64,000 nucleotides of DNA, taken from Solibacillus sp. FSL W7-1436 (GTDB lineage: Bacteria; Bacillota; Bacilli; Bacillales_A; Planococcaceae). The notes below the pieces were generated by a model. The model did no database searches, was not told the origin of the DNA, and saw nothing but the letters and a program-made list of their open reading frames with translations. Every line of letters begins with the position of its first letter. Position 1 is the stretch's first letter. A program made the position numbers and the translations under genes. This document shows positions 1 through 8,195 of this stretch, one piece after another. Where the stretch lies: contig NZ_JBBOWV010000001.1 of the NCBI RefSeq assembly GCF_038007305.1, positions 1,850,501-1,914,500 of the forward strand, given 5' to 3'.

Positions 1-1
1 C

Positions 2-373
2 CAACTTGTCGGTTCACATTATAAAGAAGAGGAAAGCTTCGTTATTTTATGCAAAAATAAGCTGGCATGCGAACAATTATACAAAGAATTAAAACCACTT
101 CTTCCACAGCTTCAGCTCGTTACAGAAGAACAGAAAGTATATATGAAGGGGCTGCTCATCATGCCAGGCTATATGGCGAAAGGCTTTGAGTTCACAACGG
201 TTCTTGTGGCAGATGCGAATGCCCATGTATACAAGGAAGAGATGGATGCGTATTTACTGTATACAATTGCTTCACGTGCTACACGTCAATTATTTTTAGT
301 GACGGACGGAATATTGCCGAAAGCGCTTGCCCATATAGGGGAACAGTATTATCGTAAAGAAGTGAACATTTAG
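2..373 (+). CDS. helD: HelD-like UvrD-family helicase, C-terminal end (partial)
   Basis: The reading frame is open from base 2, so the gene starts upstream of the window; about 123 codons are present. The end holds the last superfamily-1 helicase motifs: MPGYMAKGFEFTTV (motif V region) and YTIASRATRQLFL (motif VI, arginine finger). These line up with IPSYLAKGIEFEAV and YTACTRAMHVLQL of the full HelD-like gene at 49516-51876. HelD proteins are ATPases that bind RNA polymerase and help recycle it from stalled or terminated complexes. This copy is clearly diverged from the second one, so the two are paralogs. The stop lies 48 bp before uppP. Confidence 0.85.
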   Translation, partial: QLVGSHYKEEESFVILCKNKLACEQLYKELKPLLPQLQLVTEEQKVYMKGLLIMPGYMAKGFEFTTVLVADANAHVYKEEMDAYLLYTIASRATRQLFLVTDGILPKALAHIGEQYYRKEVNI

Positions 374-421
374 GCGTCTTTATCGTCTAAAAGAAGAGAA
401 CTACTTTTTTAGGAGATATAA

Positions 422-1237
422 ATGGAGAATTTTGATTTTATTTTAATTTTAAAGCATTTTATTATCGGTATTGTCCAAGGGTTAACTGAACCGATACCGG
501 TGTCATCAAGCGGGCATGTCATGATTGTCAGTGAAATATTGGGAATGGGTGAACAAGGTTTTACATTCGCGATTCTAACGAATACGGCATCATTGATTGC
601 GATTATGTTTATTTACCGTGAAGATATTATTCGATTAATCACTGGATTCCTAATGTTTATTAAAACACGTAATCCGCGTTACCGTGCTGACTTTAAATTT
701 GCGCTTTACATCATTATCGGCTCGATTCCAGCAGGGGTGTTAGGTGTTCTGCTGAGCGATGTTATTGCAGATAATGTAAGCATGACGACAATCGCGATTA
801 TGCTGTTTGTGACAGGGATTGCCTTATGGTTAATTCGTAATTTACGCGGAACGAAACGTGATGGGGATTTATCGGCAAAAGATGCCCTATTAGTAGGTTT
901 TGGGCAGGCAGTTGCATTAACACCGGGGATTAGCCGATCGGGAGCGACAATTATTTCGTCAATCGCTGTCGGAATGAAACAGGATACGGCGCTGCGGTTC
1001 TCATTCATGCTGTATATTCCGGTAAGTTTAGGCGGTGTCGTATTAGGGTTCACGGATTTCCTCGATGAACCAAACAAGATGGATTTAGCCCTTCCGTATA
1101 CAGTCACATTCTTGGCGACATTGTTTATGACATATTTCGCTATGCGCTGGTTCATGGGCATTATGAAAAACGGAAAGCTGCATTACTTTACGTATTACTG
1201 CTTTTTAGTTGGTATCTTATTATTAATATTCTTTTAG
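422..1237 (+). CDS. uppP: Undecaprenyl-diphosphatase (UppP/BacA family)
   Basis: Membrane enzyme of 271 aa that dephosphorylates undecaprenyl pyrophosphate, recycling the lipid carrier for peptidoglycan; extra dosage gives bacitracin tolerance in the family. The N-terminal motif QGLTEPIPVSSSGH (Q19, E23, H32) and the second motif TPGISRSGAT (R172) are both present. The canonical first motif usually reads TEFLP or TEWLP, so TEPIP is a mild variant. The protein is hydrophobic throughout and of normal family length. AGGAG at 411-415 lies six bases before the ATG. A strong terminator follows, so it is probably monocistronic. Confidence 0.93.
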   Translation: MENFDFILILKHFIIGIVQGLTEPIPVSSSGHVMIVSEILGMGEQGFTFAILTNTASLIAIMFIYREDIIRLITGFLMFIKTRNPRYRADFKFALYIIIGSIPAGVLGVLLSDVIADNVSMTTIAIMLFVTGIALWLIRNLRGTKRDGDLSAKDALLVGFGQAVALTPGISRSGATIISSIAVGMKQDTALRFSFMLYIPVSLGGVVLGFTDFLDEPNKMDLALPYTVTFLATLFMTYFAMRWFMGIMKNGKLHYFTYYCFLVGILLLIFF

Positions 1238-1246
1238 AATGGATGA

Positions 1247-1285
1247 ACACGCTTGTAGTCTTAAAGACTATGAAGCGTGTTTTTC
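1247..1285 (+). terminator. Rho-independent terminator after uppP
   Basis: ACACGCTT (1247-1254) pairs with AAGCGTGT (1273-1280), with an inner GTAGTC/GACTAT pairing, followed by a T tract. Confidence 0.85.
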
Positions 1286-1314
1286 AGTTTAAGGAAAGGA
1301 TAGCCCTATATTTC

Positions 1315-1350
1315 AAATAAACTCAGCCTGCCAATTGTTTGAGTTTATTT
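1315..1350. repeat. 11-bp inverted repeat upstream of the MarR promoter
   Basis: AAATAAACTCA (1315-1325) is the exact complement of TGAGTTTATTT (1340-1350) around a 14-base loop; GAAAGGA and TCCTTTC just outside can also pair. There is no T tract. It could be a second regulatory site or an old terminator; the role is not known. Confidence 0.5.
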
Positions 1351-1368
1351 CCTTTCAAGAAAAAAAGA

Positions 1369-1415
1369 TTGACAAATGAAGCGAATTTGTATTTAATTAG
1401 TTAGGTTAACTAACC
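1369..1415 (+). promoter_or_regulatory. Promoter and probable MarR operator
   Basis: TTGACA (1369-1374) and TTTAAT (1392-1397) are 17 bp apart. Directly downstream is GTTAG-GTTAA-CTAAC (1400-1414), an inverted repeat typical of MarR-family sites. Binding there would block the start region of the marR-MFS transcript, giving autorepression. Confidence 0.6.
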
Positions 1416-1446
1416 ATTTTAGAAAAAATAGGGAGGTAATCTTATT

Positions 1447-1863
1447 ATGACTTTCTTTTTACAGTTGCACCGTTTTCATAAACGATATATGCAAAGTCTT
1501 ACTAATATACTGGCAAGCCATGAACTATCCAATGCCAACTGGTCTTTAATGCAGTATTTGGCGAATGAAGAGCTGGCAACAATGAGCCAAATCGCGAAAT
1601 ATTGGGATGTTGAGAAGCCGACTGTTTCTGCAAATGTTAAGACATTGACGAAACGGGAGCTCATTCAAATGAAGCAGGGCAATGACAGACGGGAAAAATA
1701 TATAAGTTTGACGGAAAAGGGAGAAAGATTGTATGAAAATATTTCCCCGGAAATTAAATTTCTACAAAATCAGCTATTAAAAAATCTGTCAGACGAACAA
1801 AAGGAGCTTTTCGAAAAAGCGCTGTCTGATATGGAGCAAATATTGAAAGAAGGGCTAAAATGA
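1447..1863 (+). CDS. MarR-family transcriptional regulator
   Basis: Winged-helix regulator of 138 aa. Residues about 40-100 form the MarR HTH and wing: TMSQIAKYWDVEKPTVSANVKTL is the recognition region, and the wing carries the usual DRREKYISLTEKG signature. Helices at both ends make the dimer interface. GGGAGG precedes the ATG. The stop overlaps the start of the MFS gene (ATGA), so the two are translationally coupled. The arrangement resembles the B. subtilis ywoH-ywoG pair: a MarR repressor controlling its own exporter in response to a ligand that cannot be named from sequence. Confidence 0.9.
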   Translation: MTFFLQLHRFHKRYMQSLTNILASHELSNANWSLMQYLANEELATMSQIAKYWDVEKPTVSANVKTLTKRELIQMKQGNDRREKYISLTEKGERLYENISPEIKFLQNQLLKNLSDEQKELFEKALSDMEQILKEGLK

Positions 1864-3047
1864 AAGAAGCAAAAGAACCAATCTGGACGAAGGATTTTAT
1901 CATTGTATCGATTATTAACTTTATAGCAATCTTAATATTCTTCCTCCTTATGGTGACTATTTCAAGTTATGCAGTGGATACGTATCAAGTTTCTACAAGT
2001 ATAGCAGGACTTGTATCAAGTATTTTCATCATCGGGTCTTTGATCGGACGCATTGGGGCAGGACGTCTCATCAGCAATATCGGACCACAGAAGATGCTTT
2101 TAATCGGTCTTATCGTATTTTTCGTCTCAACAACACTTTATTTAATTGAATGGGGCGTTGTTTATTTATTGATCGTCCGCTTATTACAAGGGATTGCTGT
2201 CGGAACGGTCGGAACAGCGACAGGTACGATTGTTGCTATGATTTTACCGGCATCACGTAAAGGGGAAGGGATTGGATACTTTAGTTTAAGCGCAATTTTG
2301 GCAACAGCGATTGGACCATTTGTCGGTATGTTTATGCTGAAGCTTGAAAATGGCTTTGATGTCATTTTCTATATGAATACGGCTCTTTCACTAATATTAC
2401 TAATCGCTTATTTCTTTGTTAAAATTTCTTTACCACAACCAAATAAACAAAATGGGAATCAGACAGAGAAGCTTTCATTCCTGGAAAAATTCATTGAACC
2501 AAAAGCGCTTCCGGTTTCATTTATCGCCTTATTAATCGGATTTGCATACTCGGGTGTCATGACGTTCATTACGTTTTATGCTAGAGAAATCAATTTAGTG
2601 GAAGCGGCAAGCTACTTCTTCTTAGCCTATGCGGGGATTGTCGTTATTTCCCGTCCGATTACCGGGAAAATGATGGATGTGCGCGGTCCGAACATTATTG
2701 TTTATCCATGTATTATCGTTTTTGCAATTGGAATGCTGCTGTTCAGTCAGGCTTCAGCAGGATGGATGCTGTTACTTGCAGCTGTTCTTATTGGCTTTGG
2801 TTACGGGAATTTCAATTCCATTGCCCAAACAATTGCAGTTAAAGTAACGGAGCCGCACCGATTCGGCTTAGCAACATCCACATACTTCATTTTATACGAT
2901 TTAGGATTAGGTGTAGGGCCATTTATTTTGGGAATGATTGAACCTTATACAACATACCGGACAATATTCGTATCGATGATTCCGCTCATTCTAATCTGTA
3001 TTCCGATTTACTATTTATTAGTTGGAAGAAAAGGAAAGCTGGCATAA
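1860..3047 (+). CDS. MFS-family exporter
   Basis: A 395-aa major facilitator with about 12 membrane segments. The loop between helices 2 and 3 has the MFS motif form (GSLIGRIGAGRLISNIGPQK) and RLLQGIAVGTVGTATGT lies in the helix 4-5 region typical of drug:H+ antiporters. It starts inside the stop of the MarR gene (ATGA overlap), which supports a repressor-exporter pair. The substrate is unknown; drug or metabolite efflux is the usual job of this arrangement. A terminator closes the two-gene operon. Confidence 0.88.
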   Translation: MKEAKEPIWTKDFIIVSIINFIAILIFFLLMVTISSYAVDTYQVSTSIAGLVSSIFIIGSLIGRIGAGRLISNIGPQKMLLIGLIVFFVSTTLYLIEWGVVYLLIVRLLQGIAVGTVGTATGTIVAMILPASRKGEGIGYFSLSAILATAIGPFVGMFMLKLENGFDVIFYMNTALSLILLIAYFFVKISLPQPNKQNGNQTEKLSFLEKFIEPKALPVSFIALLIGFAYSGVMTFITFYAREINLVEAASYFFLAYAGIVVISRPITGKMMDVRGPNIIVYPCIIVFAIGMLLFSQASAGWMLLLAAVLIGFGYGNFNSIAQTIAVKVTEPHRFGLATSTYFILYDLGLGVGPFILGMIEPYTTYRTIFVSMIPLILICIPIYYLLVGRKGKLA

Positions 3048-3100
3048 GTTCCTTCAAAGCAATTGATCAGAATGACAGCTTCATGTCATTAACTTACTAG

Positions 3101-3145
3101 CAATAAGCATGTATCTTCTTAAATGGTACATGCTTATTGTTTATT
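3101..3145 (+). terminator. Terminator after the marR-MFS operon
   Basis: CAATAAGCATGTA (3101-3113) pairs exactly with TACATGCTTATTG (3127-3139), followed by TTTATT. Confidence 0.85.
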
Positions 3146-3197
3146 CAGATAGAAAGTGATAAAATTTTGAAAATTACAAAAAGGAAGAGAGTTCACT

Positions 3198-4364
3198 ATG
3201 CAATATTCTGATAGTATTTTAAAAACACCGTCATCATTCATCCGAAATATTTTAAAGGTAACGGATGCATGCGACGTCATTTCATTTGCGGGAGGCTTGC
3301 CAAATCCGATCTCATTTCCAATTGATGAGTTAAAGCAGTCGGTAAATGATGCGATCGATGCAAATGGTGCAAAGGTATTTCAATATTCTACGACACAAGG
3401 CTATTTGCCGCTACGTCAGTATATTGCAGACAAATATAATAACAAGCAATCGAATTTAAATTATACAGCAGATGATGTACTCATTACGACTGGATCCCAG
3501 CAGGCATTGGAACTTATTTCCAAAGTTCTTCTGAACAAAGGGGACGGGATTGTGATTGAGGAGCCGGGCTATTTAGGGGCGATTCAGGCATTTACATTAC
3601 GTGAACCAAGTTTCTACGGTGTCACACTGGAAACAGAAGGAATGAATGTAGAACAGTTGAAGGATGCGCTAAAACAGCCAAATGTGAAAATGGTATACAC
3701 CGTTCCGAATTTCCAAAATCCTACTGGGTTAACGTATACGAAAGAGCGCCGTGAAGAAGTATTTGAAGCGGTAAAAGATCAGGATGTTATTTTTATCGAG
3801 GATGACCCTTATGGTGAGCTTCGTTTTACCGGGGAACATTTGCCGTATATCGCAGCAGGAAAGATGACAAACAGTGTCGTATTAGGATCGTTTTCAAAAA
3901 CGGTTACACCAGGTATGCGTCTAGGTTATATTTTGACGAAAAACCATGAACTTCTAAATCATGTCGAAACAGCGAAGCAGGCAACGGATTTACATACAAA
4001 CATTTTCGGTCAATACATTTTGAATCAGTATTTAACGACGAATGAATATGAAGCGCATGTTGAAAAAATTATAGCGCTCTATAAAAAACAAGCGGATGCG
4101 ATGCTTGCTGCAATGGAAAAATACTTCCCGCCATATGTAAAATATACAAAACCTGAAGGCGGTATGTTTGTATGGGTAACACTTCCGGAAGGTGTAAATG
4201 CGCTTGATAAGTTTTCCAAAGCGATGGAGAAAAAAGTAGCATTCGTGCCGGGAAATCCATTTTACACGGACAAAGAGTCGGTAAACACACTACGCCTGAA
4301 CTATACAAATGCAACACCTGAAATTATTGAAGAAGGTATTAAACGTTTAGCGGAGATTTTATAA
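3198..4364 (+). CDS. PLP-dependent aminotransferase, class I/II fold
   Basis: A 388-aa fold-type I aminotransferase. SFAGGLPNPISFP near residue 30, TTGSQQALEL at about 97, VPNFQNPTG, EDDPYGELRF and SFSKTVTPGMRLGY are the diagnostic blocks; the Lys of SFSKT is the Schiff-base residue. The pattern is closest to the 2-aminoadipate/LysN-type aminotransferases and the catalytic half of MocR proteins, but there is no N-terminal HTH. Substrate is not certain (aromatic, branched-chain or aminoadipate keto acids are possible). AAGGAAGAGAG precedes the ATG; terminators on both sides suggest a single-gene unit. Confidence 0.88.
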   Translation: MQYSDSILKTPSSFIRNILKVTDACDVISFAGGLPNPISFPIDELKQSVNDAIDANGAKVFQYSTTQGYLPLRQYIADKYNNKQSNLNYTADDVLITTGSQQALELISKVLLNKGDGIVIEEPGYLGAIQAFTLREPSFYGVTLETEGMNVEQLKDALKQPNVKMVYTVPNFQNPTGLTYTKERREEVFEAVKDQDVIFIEDDPYGELRFTGEHLPYIAAGKMTNSVVLGSFSKTVTPGMRLGYILTKNHELLNHVETAKQATDLHTNIFGQYILNQYLTTNEYEAHVEKIIALYKKQADAMLAAMEKYFPPYVKYTKPEGGMFVWVTLPEGVNALDKFSKAMEKKVAFVPGNPFYTDKESVNTLRLNYTNATPEIIEEGIKRLAEIL

Positions 4365-4376
4365 TGTAAATTTAGG

Positions 4377-4415
4377 AAAGCTATTGCTTGGAGGAATCCG
4401 AGTGATAGCTTTTTC
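4377..4415 (+). terminator. Terminator after the aminotransferase gene
   Basis: AAAGCTAT (4377-4384) pairs with ATAGCTTT (4405-4412), with an inner CTTGGA/TCCGAG stem and GGAA loop, then a T run. Confidence 0.85.
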
Positions 4416-4503
4416 TTATTTTGAAAATTTACAGAGAATAAATGGGAAATAATAGTATAATTATTCTAATTGTCAATTTTTGATGTGAAAGGGTGTAATA
4501 AAT

Positions 4504-5439
4504 ATGAAAATAATGTTTGAACCGGTTACGGAATATGGCGATATACTTTTGCCTGCATTTGAAGTACAAGTACAATCTCCATCAGTCAATATATATACAG
4601 ATGTAACAAAAATAAATTACATAATAAAACAATTATCATCGACATCGGGAATCTATGTTCACCTGCAGGAGAGCGGGCATTATGAGCGGCTGACAGTAGA
4701 AGAAACTTTTCGCTTTTACTTGAAATTACACAACAGGGAAGATTCAGTGGAAGCGCTAATCCGGGAATTTGGTTTGGAACAACTGAAAAAAGTACGTGCG
4801 GACAAATTAACTTTAAGCGAACGCCGTTTACTGGGATTTTTAAAAGTATACATACAGCAAAATGATGTAATCGTTTTGAACGAGCCTTTCCAAAACTTAC
4901 AGCAAGGCGAGCGTAAAGTCATTTTGCATTTAATATCAAAGTTACAGCAATTGGGAAAGGAAACTTTAATACTTTCGAATAACTTAGAGCACTTGATCCA
5001 GTTGGAAGGGGAAATATTCAGGCTCGATCTGGAAGGGCTACATACACTTGATGTGAAAGAAGAACAAACGGAACAATCAACAGCAACTGAACCTGTTCAG
5101 CTTAAAATCGAAAAAATCCCTACAAAGAAAAATGAAAAAATCATATTATTTAATCCGCCGGAAATCGACTATATCGAAAGTGTGGAGGGGGAAGTATTTG
5201 TTTATGTTGCAGGAGAAGGGTACCCTTGCACACTAACTTTAAGTGAACTGGAGAAGCGGTTACATCATTTCGGTTTTTTCCGCTGTCACCGCTCATATAT
5301 CGTCAATTTACAAAAAGTAAGGGAAATAATTACGTGGACCCGCAACAGTTACAGCTTAGCCCTCCAAGGTACAAACAAATCAGAAGTACCATTATCACGC
5401 ACAAAACTTACGGAGTTAAAAGAAATTGTCGGAATATAG
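4504..5439 (+). CDS. LytTR-type regulator with a degenerate ABC-ATPase-like N-terminal domain
   Basis: A 311-aa two-part protein. Residues about 208-309 are a LytTR DNA-binding domain (IDYIESVEGEVFVYV, FFRCHRSYIVNLQKV, VPLSRTKLTELKEIV). Residues 1-180 keep the outline of an ABC ATPase: a signature-like helix LTLSERRLLG (102-111) and a Walker-B-like strand DVIVLNEPFQNL (121-132), but no Walker A lysine loop (the expected place reads TDVTKINYI) and no H-loop His. ATP hydrolysis is therefore unlikely. It lies 139 bp before an ABC ATPase-permease operon on the same strand and probably regulates it. The N-terminal domain may sense or bind the transporter; that part is inference. Confidence 0.82.
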   Translation: MKIMFEPVTEYGDILLPAFEVQVQSPSVNIYTDVTKINYIIKQLSSTSGIYVHLQESGHYERLTVEETFRFYLKLHNREDSVEALIREFGLEQLKKVRADKLTLSERRLLGFLKVYIQQNDVIVLNEPFQNLQQGERKVILHLISKLQQLGKETLILSNNLEHLIQLEGEIFRLDLEGLHTLDVKEEQTEQSTATEPVQLKIEKIPTKKNEKIILFNPPEIDYIESVEGEVFVYVAGEGYPCTLTLSELEKRLHHFGFFRCHRSYIVNLQKVREIITWTRNSYSLALQGTNKSEVPLSRTKLTELKEIVGI

Positions 5440-5578
5440 ATTTCCTGGGAAATAACTCGTACAATTCATCGATCTATAACACCAAACAGCTTCAATTTGC
5501 GACAATTCACCGTCGAAATAATGCCGTCATTCCCATTGTTCGGTAAATTAAAGGTAACAACAAGCTAGGGAGGAATAA

Positions 5579-6430
5579 ATGATGGCAAATATTATTGAAG
5601 TAAAAAATTTGCAAATGAAGTTTGGGAAAGAAGAAGCATTGAAGAATGTTTCCTTTTCCATTAAAAAAGGAGAGATTTTCGGATTCCTTGGTCCAAGCGG
5701 TTCCGGAAAAACAACGACAATCAAAATATTAACAGCCCAGCTGACACAGACGAAAGGGCAAGCATTTGTTTTTGAAAAACCGGCAAGTGAAATGAATAGT
5801 ATCCAACTCAAAAAGAAATTCGGTATTTTGACCGATAACAGCGGGTTATATCAACGCCTTTCTATAGAAGAAAACCTATTGCTGTACTGTCGTTTATATA
5901 ATCTGCCTGTAAGTACGATTGAAGAAGCGCTCGCGTTTGTTAATTTACAAAAGGAACGCAAAAAGAAGGTCAGTCAGCTTTCAAAAGGGATGATGCAGCG
6001 TGTTATTTTGGCACGTACGATTATGCACAAGCCGCCGCTGCTCTTTTTGGATGAACCTACTTCTGCATTGGATCCGGTAAATGCCCAACATATTTATAAC
6101 GGGTTGCGTCAGCTGAATGAGTTAGGGACGACCATCTTTTTAACAACGCATAATATGGCGGAGGCTGAACTGTTATGTGACCGAATAGCCTTTTTACATA
6201 AGGGGGAGATTCGGGAAATTGATTCACCGACTGCATTGAAGAAAAAATATAGTGACAAGTCCTTTACAGTCGAACTTGAAAATGGGGAAGAGCACGTTGT
6301 CCATAATGGCGAGCAGGACGCGCTGCAAGTAATGGAATGGATGAAAGCGGCACGCGTATCGCGTATGTATTCCAATGAACCGACATTAGGGGATATTTTC
6401 GTACAATTAACAGGGAGTGATTTGAAATGA
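5579..6430 (+). CDS. ABC transporter ATP-binding protein
   Basis: A 283-aa ATPase subunit of an ABC-2 exporter. Walker A is GPSGSGKTTT (about 38-47), signature LSKGMMQR, Walker B LLFLDEPTSALDP, H-loop TTHNM. Two ATG codons are adjacent (5579 and 5582); GGGAGGA ends at 5574, so the second start has the more usual spacing of seven bases. Its stop overlaps the permease start (ATGA). The pair, with the LytTR regulator upstream, forms a regulated export unit of unknown substrate. Confidence 0.93.
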   Translation: MMANIIEVKNLQMKFGKEEALKNVSFSIKKGEIFGFLGPSGSGKTTTIKILTAQLTQTKGQAFVFEKPASEMNSIQLKKKFGILTDNSGLYQRLSIEENLLLYCRLYNLPVSTIEEALAFVNLQKERKKKVSQLSKGMMQRVILARTIMHKPPLLFLDEPTSALDPVNAQHIYNGLRQLNELGTTIFLTTHNMAEAELLCDRIAFLHKGEIREIDSPTALKKKYSDKSFTVELENGEEHVVHNGEQDALQVMEWMKAARVSRMYSNEPTLGDIFVQLTGSDLK

Positions 6431-7137
6431 ACATGTCAATGAAACGAATTCAAGCTATTTTTGTGAAAGACTATAAGGAATTTTCCCGTAATTATGCGGT
6501 ATCGTCTGTTATCTTTATGCCGATGATTTTGGCGTTATTTTATGGACGTATCAATTCACCTTCAATGGATATCTACCTTTTTCCGATCAATATGACGTTT
6601 TCAATGGTGACTGCCTATATTCAGGCATGTCTGATTGCTGAAGAGAAAGAACGCAACACGTTGCGCGGTCTTATGATGTCTCCAGCTTCGACAGTTGATA
6701 TCCTATTAGGGAAAAGCTTACTTGTATTTTTAACGACAACTGTTATTTTAGCGGTTTCTTCCTACCTGGTTGGCTATACACCGAATGATATGCTGACAAT
6801 TTCGATTGCCCTAGCAATTTCAGCCGTATTTTATTTAGCATTAGGAACAATTTGCGGTTTATTTACAAAGTCGATTATGGAAGCTTCGTTAGCGGTTTTA
6901 CCGGTTATGGTGATTTTTACTTTTGGCCCACTGGCAGTTCATTTAGTAGAGAGCAAAATACTCGGGAAAGTGGTGGAGTGGTTGCCAAGCACCCAGCTGC
7001 TGCGCATAGCGGAACTTTCACAAACGGGAGCGAACCTTTCGGAGTTAATCAGTTCATTTATCATCATCACAATCTGGACAATAGCAGCTGTTGTCATATC
7101 GATTATATTATTCAAAAAACGTACGAAAGATGAATAG
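6427..7137 (+). CDS. ABC-2 type permease
   Basis: A 236-aa integral membrane subunit with six predicted spans. EEKERNTLRGLMMSPASTVDILLGK after the second span is the amphipathic coupling element typical of ABC-2 (NatB/CcmB-like) permeases. It overlaps the ATPase stop by four bases and is followed by a strong terminator. It works with the ATPase at 5579-6430; substrate unknown. Confidence 0.88.
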   Translation: MNMSMKRIQAIFVKDYKEFSRNYAVSSVIFMPMILALFYGRINSPSMDIYLFPINMTFSMVTAYIQACLIAEEKERNTLRGLMMSPASTVDILLGKSLLVFLTTTVILAVSSYLVGYTPNDMLTISIALAISAVFYLALGTICGLFTKSIMEASLAVLPVMVIFTFGPLAVHLVESKILGKVVEWLPSTQLLRIAELSQTGANLSELISSFIIITIWTIAAVVISIILFKKRTKDE

Positions 7138-7151
7138 GCTTGGAAATAGAG

Positions 7152-7190
7152 ACAGCTGTGCCGAGAGTGAAACTTCGGCACAGCTGTTTA
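7152..7190 (+). terminator. Terminator after the ABC-2 operon
   Basis: ACAGCTGTGCCGA (7152-7164) pairs exactly with TCGGCACAGCTGT (7175-7187), followed by TTATT. Confidence 0.85.
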
Positions 7191-7212
7191 TTAACCTTTA
7201 TGAAACTATAAA

Positions 7213-7242
7213 AAGAAGCATACCCGATAGAGTATGCTTCTT
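7213..7242 (-). terminator. Terminator after the cold shock gene
   Basis: AAGAAGCATAC and GTATGCTTCTT (7213-7223, 7232-7242) pair; on the minus strand the stem is followed by TTTTTATAG. Confidence 0.85.
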
Positions 7243-7274
7243 GCAACTAACTATGTGAACTTAATTCGTTAGAA

Positions 7275-7475
7275 TTAAAGTTTTGTAACGTTAGTAGCTT
7301 GTGGTCCACGGTTGCCTTCTTCAACGTCGAATTCAACTTTTTGACCTTCGTCTAAAGTTTTGAAACCTTCGCCTTGGATAGCTGAGAAGTGTACGAATAC
7401 ATCGTTACCGCCTTCAACTTCGATGAAACCGAAACCTTTTTCTGAGTTAAACCATTTTACTGTACCTTGTTGCAT
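7275..7475 (-). CDS. CspA-family cold shock protein
   Basis: A 66-aa single cold-shock (OB-fold) domain, the normal size. RNP1 is KGFGFIEV and RNP2 is VFVHFSAI; the aromatic nucleic-acid-binding residues (W9, F10, F16, F18, F28, H30, F31) are kept. These proteins bind single-stranded RNA/DNA and act as RNA chaperones. GGAGG precedes the ATG on the minus strand. A long AT-rich structured leader (7496-7610) and a terminator complete a one-gene unit. Which numbered Csp it matches cannot be decided, so no symbol is given. Confidence 0.96.
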   Translation of the reverse strand: MQQGTVKWFNSEKGFGFIEVEGGNDVFVHFSAIQGEGFKTLDEGQKVEFDVEEGNRGPQATNVTKL

Positions 7476-7495
7476 GAGAGAAAACCTCCAAAAAA

Positions 7496-7610
7496 TTAAT
7501 TAATTGAATTGCTAAATGTATAAAAAATTCACACATTAAAAAAGGGAGCGTACACGTTCACTTTTTTAATATGTGAATTAGTCGTAAACAGCTTAAGCAA
7601 TTTAATTAAG
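7496..7610 (-). promoter_or_regulatory. Structured 5' leader of the cold shock mRNA
   Basis: A 19-bp stem joins 7526-7544 to 7561-7579. Its only imperfect position is C:A when read on the plus strand but becomes a G:U pair in the minus-strand transcript, so the RNA stem is unbroken. Outer arms 7500-7513 and 7596-7609 nearly pair as well. Long foldable leaders that change with temperature are established for cspA-type mRNAs; the same role here is inferred. Confidence 0.6.
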
Positions 7611-7619
7611 TTTATTGTA

Positions 7620-8142
7620 TAACAACATTATCCAAATGTCTACTAAAAATGTTCAAAATGAAAAGGAAAATTTTGATTTTTCGTACAAATGAAGGGAAAG
7701 TATGAGGTGAATATAACGAGTTAATAGTACTTTACTAGTGAATTAACGGAATAAAAAGTAAAAATTTATGTATGGAAATAATTTTTTTACCTTTTATTAA
7801 AAAACATATTCACAATCAACTAACCACAAACAATTTTTAAGTTTTATTTGAATAATTTTGTTGCTTGATACTAATATACCCGAGTTTTCAAAAAGCTAAA
7901 CATCATATTATATTCTTATAGCAAATTTTTTGTGACATCTTAATATATATTACGAACGGGCCATATTGTTGAATAACATCTTTTGGGGAGTGTTATAAAA
8001 GAATGCACCCCAACGTTTAAAAAAGCACTAAGGTCCTTACAATTGGGCGCGATTCTTAAAAGGCAATTGCTTTTCAAATTGCATAAAAATTCCGGAATGA
8101 AGTTTAATTTTATGTTTTTAATTTTTAGTTTTAAAAAAATCG
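7620..8142. other. AT-rich intergenic region with fragments of the palindromic repeat
   Basis: No gene seen. A right-half copy of the MITE-like repeat (GGGCC...TTGTTGAATAAC) ends at 7977, and a left-half-like piece (GGGCGCGATTCTT) lies at 8044-8056. These are the first copies met from the left edge of the accessory region. Confidence 0.5.
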
Positions 8143-8167
8143 TGACGAAGTTAGTTTAATTTACGTC
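8143..8167 (+). promoter_or_regulatory. Possible ECF-type autoregulatory promoter
   Basis: TGAC (8143-8146) and CGTC (8164-8167) with 17 bases between resemble ECF -35/-10 elements; they precede an ECF sigma gene, as expected for autoregulation. The -35 match is weak. Confidence 0.35.
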
Positions 8168-8195
8168 TAAGTATATAGAAAAGGAGGGAGCAGCT

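Noticed and set aside
706-1161. Long minus-strand frame opposite uppP
   Set aside because: Shadow of uppP codon usage; no ribosome site and no family resemblance.
5440-5578. LytTR direct-repeat binding sites before the ABC operon
   Set aside because: CCGTC appears twice 15 bp apart, but the rest does not fit a LytTR consensus well enough to claim.
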